Origin: Cryomorphaceae bacterium
GTDB lineage: Bacteria > Bacteroidota > Bacteroidia > Flavobacteriales > Crocinitomicaceae
NCBI GenBank assembly: GCA_021298235.1
Contig: JAJTDX010000024.1
Coordinates: 1 to 21,899 of the forward strand
Direction: 5' to 3'
Length of the DNA stretch: 21,899 nt
Notes under the pieces: model-generated
What the model was told of the DNA's origin: nothing
The model's database searches: none
The model's input: the letters and a program-made list of their open reading frames with translations, nothing else
Position numbers and translations under genes: made by a program
Shown: piece after piece, positions 15,234 through 21,899 of the stretch
Layout of the letters: each line of letters opens with the position of its first letter
Position numbering within the stretch: position 1 is the first letter of the stretch

Positions 15234-15944
15234 TTAACTTTTTGAAATGATTTGGACTTTTGCTTTTTCTACCAGCCTGAGAGCCAGTTGTAATTGTTCT
15301 TCCCGAGTCAAATTCGTCGTGTCTATAACGATCGCGTCTTCTACTTGAATCAATGGGCTTTCCGTCCTTGTGGAATCAATAAGGTCACGCTCCAAAAGGT
15401 TGGCAATCACCTCATCAATTGTCATCTGAACACCTTTTTCTTGCAATTCCTTTTGTCTTCTGAGTGCTCTTACCTCAGCCGTCGCAGTGATGAAAAGCTT
15501 GAGCTCTGCATTCGGAAAAACGACCGAAGCAATATCTCTTCCATCCATAACAATACCTCCGTTTGCTCCAATTTTTCTTTGCTCCTCCACAAGTTTGCGA
15601 CGTACACAGCCGAGTGCAGCAATACGGGATACATTCGAGGCAACATCTGGCATTCGAATCTTTTGTTCAACGTTTTCACCGTTCAGGATTAGATTTGCAC
15701 TTTTATCTTCCGAATTGAATTCAAAATGTAACTCTACATTAGGAAGAGATTTTTCAACTTCAGGAGCATCGGGAATTCCATTGGAGATCAGACCGTTTCG
15801 CATACAGAACAATGTAACACCACGATACATTGCCCCTGAATCGATAAATACATAATCCAGACTTTTGGCCAAGGCCTTTGCGAGGGTACTCTTACCGCAG
15901 GACGAATATCCGTCTATTGCAATAGTCAGTCGTTTATCGGACAT
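15234..15944 (-). CDS. cmk: (d)CMP kinase
   Basis: A 236-residue cytidylate kinase, the normal length (about 225-235). The P-loop is GYSSCGKST (12-20), followed by the FIDSGAMYRGVTL substrate-site segment. The CMP-specific insert region follows (about 70-100), then the MDGRDIASVVFPNAELK motif and the lid ARG-rich RALRRQKELQ with ERDLIDSTR. It transfers phosphate from ATP to CMP or dCMP in pyrimidine nucleotide recycling, in the cytoplasm. It sits 22 bases after the ABC-F gene. TAACTTCG, five bases from its ATG with a TTG 19 bases upstream, suggests a promoter of its own as well. In Bacteroidetes porQ is often next to cmk in my recollection; that pair is split here. Confidence 0.96.
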   Translation of the reverse strand: MSDKRLTIAIDGYSSCGKSTLAKALAKSLDYVFIDSGAMYRGVTLFCMRNGLISNGIPDAPEVEKSLPNVELHFEFNSEDKSANLILNGENVEQKIRMPDVASNVSRIAALGCVRRKLVEEQRKIGANGGIVMDGRDIASVVFPNAELKLFITATAEVRALRRQKELQEKGVQMTIDEVIANLLERDLIDSTRTESPLIQVEDAIVIDTTNLTREEQLQLALRLVEKAKVQIISKS

Positions 15945-15948
15945 GTAA

Positions 15949-17652
<1,704 letters not shown>

Positions 17653-18201
17653 CTAACGCTTTCGGTTATCCTCCATTTGAGTGATCCAAGGAAGGTTTTT
17701 TGAGTACATAAAAATGAATATTGCAGCTAAAATTAGATTCAGAATTACGACTATCGTTGGAATGTCGGAAGGAGAAGCAAAAAAGTACATTTGAATAATT
17801 GCCAAAAGGGAATACGCGATATAAAGATGAAAACCCAGCTTTCTGCCTACAAGCATAAATGCTGCTCCAACGACTCCCAAACAAAGAACCATAAAAGAAA
17901 TTGAAATATTGGCGTAAAAATGCTGGTTTACAGACTCCGACATGCGTTGTAGCTGCTCAGTAATGTAAGCAAAATCATGAAGATTCGCAGAACGCATTTC
18001 ATCTGCCAATTCTGCAAAAACTGTCCTCTGTTCGTTGAGTTGCTCTTCAGTTAACGGACCATTTAGAAAAGATCCGGCAAGACTCAGCAAGGAGCTACCC
18101 GTATTTATAAATGTCAAAATACACAACACCAATAAAAACACAGGGCGCCGCGGATTCGGCAATTCAGGAGCATCAAAGGATTTGAAATCAGAATATTCCA
18201 T
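17653..18201 (-). CDS. Four-helix membrane protein of unknown function
   Basis: A 182-residue protein. A short polar N-terminus (1-19) is followed by a hydrophobic segment at about 20-45. A soluble helical loop of about 50 residues (47-96, rich in Glu/Gln) comes next, then three membrane segments at about 97-118, 122-142 and 147-166, and a short basic tail. The layout suggests one helix, an extra-membrane helical pair, then a three-helix bundle. I recognise no family or catalytic motif. Its ATG begins on the base next to the hutH stop (18201 against 18202), and the same strand and zero spacing imply one operon with hutH and hisS. A transport or sensing partner of histidine metabolism is conceivable, but nothing in the sequence shows it. 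Confidence 0.7.
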   Translation of the reverse strand: MEYSDFKSFDAPELPNPRRPVFLLVLCILTFINTGSSLLSLAGSFLNGPLTEEQLNEQRTVFAELADEMRSANLHDFAYITEQLQRMSESVNQHFYANISISFMVLCLGVVGAAFMLVGRKLGFHLYIAYSLLAIIQMYFFASPSDIPTIVVILNLILAAIFIFMYSKNLPWITQMEDNRKR

Positions 18202-19683
18202 TTAGATATTTTTTGATGTAAACTTAATGCTTTGATCGATCAACGGTCGAAGGTATTGGTCATCCTCGACAAAAGTAACCTGACTTCTGAAAGAACGATA
18301 CAATTCTTCTATTTGCGCAGAAGTTTCGACAGTACCGCTGAGAGTGTAGGCCTGTGCAGCAGTTAATAATTCTATCCCTTGAATGGCCTGGCAATTTTCT
18401 AAAACACGATAGAGCTTGGTACCCGCATTCGCCCCCATGCTCACATGATCTTCCTGACCATTTGAGGAATCAATCGTATCCACCGACGCTGGCGAACATA
18501 ACTGCTTGTTTTGACTTACAATCGATGCACACGTATATTGAACAATCATAAATCCAGAATTCAACCCCGGATTAGCGACAAGGAACGGTGGCAAACCGCG
18601 AGTTCCGGAAATCAATTTGTAGACACGTCGTTCGGAGATACTTCCCAACTCTGCCATGGCAATACACAGGAAATCCATAGAAAGCGCCAACGGTTGGCCA
18701 TGAAAATTTCCCGCGGATACCACATCATCCTCCTCCGGAAAAATAGTAGGATTATCCGTCACCGCATTGAGCTCTCGTTCAACAATTTGTGCCGCATAAT
18801 CGATCACATCTTTTGAGGCGCCATGTACCTGAGGAATACAACGAAACGAATAAGGATCCTGAACGTGTTCTTTCTTTCTTGAAATCCGTTTACTACCCTC
18901 CAGTAATTCACGAATGATCTTCGCAGTTTGTATCTGTCCTACTTGATTTCTAATCTCGTTCACATTGACCTGGAAAGGATTTATACGTCCATCGTAAGCC
19001 TCTAGGGACAGCGCAGCAATCTTATTCCAATTGTTCCATAAACGCAACCCATTTGAGACCGCATATGAAGCGTACGCACTCATGAATTGCGTTCCATTAA
19101 GAAGAGCCAATCCCTCCTTGGATTTCAGAACAATCGGTCCTAAATTGAGTTCAGCATAAAGACTAGCCGTAGATATCCGACTGCCATTATAGATAACCTC
19201 TCCTTCACCAATTAAAGGAAGAGATAGATGGGCTAAAGGCGCCAAATCTCCTGAAGCACCAAGACTGCCTTGTTGATAAACTACGGGAGTAATACCTTCG
19301 TTGAAAAAATAGATCAGCCTCTCTACAGTTTTAAGTTGCACTCCTGAATACCCATGGGAAAGACCGAGTATCTTCAAAAGTAGCATTCGTCGAACCAATT
19401 TTTCCGGAACCTCTTCCCCTGTTCCACAAGCATGAGACAGCACGAGATTGCGCTGTAATTTTTCCAATTGATCCGATTCGATGGCAGTATTACAAAGAGA
19501 ACCAAATCCAGTATTCACACCATAGATTAAGTCATCGGAATGCTCAATTTTTTCATCCAGGTATGCTCGACATTTCTGTATAGAAATTCTAGACTCATCA
19601 CCTAATTCGAGCTTAAAATTATATTCAAGTATTTCTTCAATTGAATGAAGTGATACCCATTGATTATCAATTTTATAGATCAT
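18202..19683 (-). CDS. hutH: Histidine ammonia-lyase
   Basis: A 493-residue aromatic amino acid lyase, the usual bacterial HAL length (about 500). Ala143-Ser144-Gly145, in GSLGASGDLAPLAHL, cyclises to the MIO electrophile. Tyr54 in LIYGVNTGFGSL matches the HAL active-site Tyr53. Ser83-His84 in LQRNLVLSHACGTGE points to histidine rather than tyrosine or phenylalanine as substrate; lyases for those normally have other residues here. EGLALLNGTQ and QDPYSFRCIPQVHGA are also HAL-like. It deaminates L-histidine to urocanate and ammonia, the first step of Hut catabolism. No hutU, hutI or hutG is seen nearby, so later steps must be elsewhere or absent. It starts 16 bases after hisS and is followed at once by a membrane protein gene. 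Confidence 0.93.
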   Translation of the reverse strand: MIYKIDNQWVSLHSIEEILEYNFKLELGDESRISIQKCRAYLDEKIEHSDDLIYGVNTGFGSLCNTAIESDQLEKLQRNLVLSHACGTGEEVPEKLVRRMLLLKILGLSHGYSGVQLKTVERLIYFFNEGITPVVYQQGSLGASGDLAPLAHLSLPLIGEGEVIYNGSRISTASLYAELNLGPIVLKSKEGLALLNGTQFMSAYASYAVSNGLRLWNNWNKIAALSLEAYDGRINPFQVNVNEIRNQVGQIQTAKIIRELLEGSKRISRKKEHVQDPYSFRCIPQVHGASKDVIDYAAQIVERELNAVTDNPTIFPEEDDVVSAGNFHGQPLALSMDFLCIAMAELGSISERRVYKLISGTRGLPPFLVANPGLNSGFMIVQYTCASIVSQNKQLCSPASVDTIDSSNGQEDHVSMGANAGTKLYRVLENCQAIQGIELLTAAQAYTLSGTVETSAQIEELYRSFRSQVTFVEDDQYLRPLIDQSIKFTSKNI

Positions 19684-19699
19684 TTATTTTTTTCTATAA

Positions 19700-21073
19700 T
19701 TAATGAGTCCAATCGAATTTCATTAGCGCATCAGCAGCTACTTCAAACTGTTCTCCGGAAGACATGTTTTTGATCTGAATCACATTATTCTTCAATTCAT
19801 TTTCACCGGCGAGCGCAACAAATTTCACATTGCGGTCATTCGCATATTTCATCTGTTTTTGGAGTTTGGCGGCTGTCGGATACACTTCACATGATATACC
19901 TTGAGTTCTCAGCTCTCTAACTTTTTTCAGGCAAAAAGATTGTTCTTTCTCACCAAAATTCACAAACAACAAAGTCAGCCCCTGAGACGTCTCCTCAGGA
20001 AACAAATTCAGCTCTGTCAGCACATCATAAATCCGATCTGCCCCAAAAGAAATTCCCACACCTGACATTCCTTTCATTCCAAAAAGCCCTGTCAGATCAT
20101 CATATCGGCCTCCACCACAAATACTCCCCATCTTGATTCCATTTGCTTTAACTTCGAAGATGGCACCAGTGTAGTAGTTCAAGCCACGCGCAAGTGTTAC
20201 ATCAAATTCAAGCTCTGCACGCTTTAATCCAATTGCCATGGATTCATTCAAGACAAACTCAAGTTCTTCAACACCCTGCATTCCAACATGACTGGATGCC
20301 AGGAATTTCCGCATCATCTCAAGCTTGTTCCCATTCTCACCAAAGAAAGAGAAAAGTGGCCGGATACGCTCTATTGCATCAGAACTCAATCCCTTCTCCT
20401 CCAGCTCCTTGACCACACCTTCTTCACCAATCTTATCAAGCTTATCAATGGCCACGGTCATATCCACCAATTTATCCGCAGCACCACTGACTTCTGCAAT
20501 TCCGGAAAGGATTTTTCTGTTGTTTATTTTTATGGTAAATGAGGACAGGTTTAAATTAGTTAAAACTTCATCAAAAAGCTGGATGAAATCAAGCTCATAC
20601 AACAGAGAATCACTTCCAACAACATCGGCATCGCACTGATAAAACTCCTGATATCTTCCATGTTGCGGACGGTCTGCTCTCCATACAGGCTGAATCTGAT
20701 AGCGTTTGAATGGAAAGGCAATGTCATTCTGATGCTGTACCACAAAACGAGCAAAAGGCACCGTGAGATCGTATCTTAATGCTTTTTCTGATAAACTATT
20801 GGCAAAACGGGGCAAATTCTCCTGTGAAAGCGCATCCATGTCTGCTTTTTTCATTTTCTCTCCTGAATTCAGAATCCTGAAGATCAAACGATCGCCCTCT
20901 TCACCATATTTACCCAGCAAGGTACCTGACAATTCAAACGACGGAGTTTCAATAGGTTCGAATCCATAGATTTTAAATGCCTTGCGGATCGTATCGAAAA
21001 TGTACGTTCTCCGGGCGACTTCAATCGGTAAAAAATCGCGTGTTCCTTTGGGAATGGCTGGTTTCTGAGACAT
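19700..21073 (-). CDS. hisS: Histidyl-tRNA synthetase
   Basis: A 457-residue class II synthetase, slightly longer than E. coli HisS (424). Motif 1 is IETPSFE (41-47). The ATP-binding motif 2 runs RYQIQPVWRADRPQHGRYQEF (124-144). The histidine-specific segments are RGLNYYTGAIFEV and GGGRYDDLTGLFG, and motif 3 is GVGISFGADRIY. The C-terminal anticodon-binding domain starts near LTLLFVNFG. It charges tRNA-His using ATP in the cytoplasm. It is the first gene of a tight three-gene run with hutH and a membrane protein. A promoter with both elements lies directly upstream, whose TTG overlaps the preceding gene's stop codon. Any control by histidine level, such as a T-box, is not visible. Confidence 0.97.
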   Translation of the reverse strand: MSQKPAIPKGTRDFLPIEVARRTYIFDTIRKAFKIYGFEPIETPSFELSGTLLGKYGEEGDRLIFRILNSGEKMKKADMDALSQENLPRFANSLSEKALRYDLTVPFARFVVQHQNDIAFPFKRYQIQPVWRADRPQHGRYQEFYQCDADVVGSDSLLYELDFIQLFDEVLTNLNLSSFTIKINNRKILSGIAEVSGAADKLVDMTVAIDKLDKIGEEGVVKELEEKGLSSDAIERIRPLFSFFGENGNKLEMMRKFLASSHVGMQGVEELEFVLNESMAIGLKRAELEFDVTLARGLNYYTGAIFEVKANGIKMGSICGGGRYDDLTGLFGMKGMSGVGISFGADRIYDVLTELNLFPEETSQGLTLLFVNFGEKEQSFCLKKVRELRTQGISCEVYPTAAKLQKQMKYANDRNVKFVALAGENELKNNVIQIKNMSSGEQFEVAADALMKFDWTH

Positions 21074-21092
21074 ATTTAACGTTTGACAGTCA

Positions 21093-21123
21093 CAAATGTA
21101 GCCTTTTCATCGGGGAACATCAA
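21093..21123 (-). promoter_or_regulatory. hisS promoter, TTG-N20-TACATTTG
   Basis: On the minus strand TTG (21123-21121), a 20-base spacer and an exact TACATTTG (21100-21093) match the Bacteroidetes promoter well; this is the best one in the window. The -7 box ends 19 bases before the hisS ATG. The TTG overlaps the stop codon (21122-21120) of the amidohydrolase gene, showing the hisS run can be transcribed separately from it. Confidence 0.7.
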
Positions 21124-21899
21124 GGCTGAATGGCTTTACCCAACCAACGAATGACATTGTCAGACCAGATCATGTCAGACTCTTGTGAGGTAAGTATACC
21201 TGCCTCAACAGCAAAGTCGATTACCCGACCCGGATAAGATCGAGCCACACCTTCCATTTCTCCTAAAGGATATGGATCATCAAGTCCTGCTACGATCTGA
21301 GAGGCACCTGCACGAGTCTTGATCAATTGCAACGTGTAAGAATCGTGTACTAGTGAGTCAAAAAATAAATTGGGATGACCTAGTGCCTCTCTCGGATTGG
21401 CGGCACCTTCAAAAAGATCAGGTCTCCCATCAAACCCCTGTAATCTTCGACCATAATTGGCCTGCCCAAGCATGCAACCGTGCGCAAAGCAGGTTCGGAC
21501 CTCAGGGAATTTATTCAGTAGATCTTTCAAAGTGAAGAGATGCAAGGTATCTGCCGTCTGCGCCATCATCCAGACAAGATGAAAACGCCAGTAAACATCC
21601 TTGAGTTTCACCATCTTCTCACCATCATACGGATGTATTTCTACAGCAAGCTTGTATTTGTTTGCAAGCTCATAAATTGGAAAAACACTTTCATCCGCCA
21701 CCGAAAGCCATTCCCCCTCTTTATTCAGATAATGAGTAGGCAAACAAAGTAGAGACATATTCAATTTCTCTACACAGCGTTCAATTTCGGCTAAAGCATC
21801 GTCCATGTAAAGCGGCTGAACAACGAATCCACATGTGAATTTATCCGGTCGTCGTTGCTCAATACTTGCATTGAAGTCATTTTGCCAGCGAATAGCATC
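21120..21899 (-). CDS. ACMSD-like amidohydrolase (5' end beyond window)
   Basis: The open frame continues past the window edge; 259 codons are visible, and Met at 21806 is internal because in-frame family sequence precedes it (WQNDFNASIEQRRPDKF). The protein resembles 2-amino-3-carboxymuconate-6-semialdehyde decarboxylase: conserved EIERCVEKL, VEIHPYD (metal-site His), TCFAHGCM (active-site His), GRPDL and GLDDPYPLGE, where the Asp is a metal ligand and relatives usually have GTDYP. The first zinc ligands (HxH near the N-terminus) lie outside. ACMSD removes CO2 from the kynurenine-pathway semialdehyde, steering tryptophan carbon away from NAD; other amidohydrolase-2 decarboxylases are possible. 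The stop is 46 bases before hisS, whose promoter overlaps it. Confidence 0.88.
   Translation of the reverse strand, partial: DAIRWQNDFNASIEQRRPDKFTCGFVVQPLYMDDALAEIERCVEKLNMSLLCLPTHYLNKEGEWLSVADESVFPIYELANKYKLAVEIHPYDGEKMVKLKDVYWRFHLVWMMAQTADTLHLFTLKDLLNKFPEVRTCFAHGCMLGQANYGRRLQGFDGRPDLFEGAANPREALGHPNLFFDSLVHDSYTLQLIKTRAGASQIVAGLDDPYPLGEMEGVARSYPGRVIDFAVEAGILTSQESDMIWSDNVIRWLGKAIQP

Noticed and set aside
21804..21806. Met at 21806 as the start of the amidohydrolase
   Set aside because: The frame is open to the window edge and the upstream residues match the family, so this Met is internal.

Overview
The window is a gene-dense stretch of a Bacteroidetes chromosome, probably a flavobacterial-type member, with GC near 40-43% by eye. 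Three things support this: a PorQ-type component of the type IX secretion system; a TonB-dependent receptor with the carboxypeptidase-like regulatory domain typical of the phylum; and start-proximal sequences matching the Bacteroidetes promoter TTG-N(17-23)-TAnnTTTG, with little Shine-Dalgarno signal. I see no rRNA, tRNA, IS element, phage gene or CRISPR array.

Layout. 1-2112 (minus): a sodium:solute symporter, overlapping by ATGA the start of a GlmU-like sugar nucleotidyltransferase that runs off the left edge. 2227-2748 (plus): a small membrane-anchored protein of unknown function. 2749-4001 (minus): MeaB GTPase, overlapping by ATGA a small S4 RNA-binding protein. 4002-4200: divergent promoter region holding inverted heptamer arrays. 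4201-7545 (plus): YfcE-like phosphoesterase, PorQ, and an M61 peptidase with a PDZ domain. 7580-9916 (minus): TonB-dependent receptor. 9917-10223: non-coding, with a 15-bp tandem array and inverted copies. 10224-10997 (minus): MazG. 11060-12879 (plus): PagL-like lipid A deacylase overlapping a DUF2807-type lipoprotein. 12886-17589 (minus): ABC-F protein, Cmk, an ACT-domain protein and NAD-malic enzyme, apparently with several internal promoters. 17653-21073 (minus): HisS, histidine ammonia-lyase and a four-helix membrane protein, in close succession behind one good promoter. 21120-21899 (minus): an ACMSD-like amidohydrolase that starts beyond the right edge.

Most genes are housekeeping or common accessory functions: tRNA charging, nucleotide metabolism and sanitation, amino-acid catabolism, and envelope and secretion. 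I do not find a convincing new multi-gene system. The observations most worth a second look are two repeat arrays of similar inverted design plus a related palindrome, an ABC-F protein in which both halves of one ATP site look degenerate, the hisS-hutH gene order, the overlapping PagL-like/DUF2807 pair, and promoters so close to start codons that leaderless messages are likely. Five start codons were set by homology and spacing rather than by the longest open frame: MazG 10997, malic enzyme 14496, ABC-F 17589, and the two edge genes.
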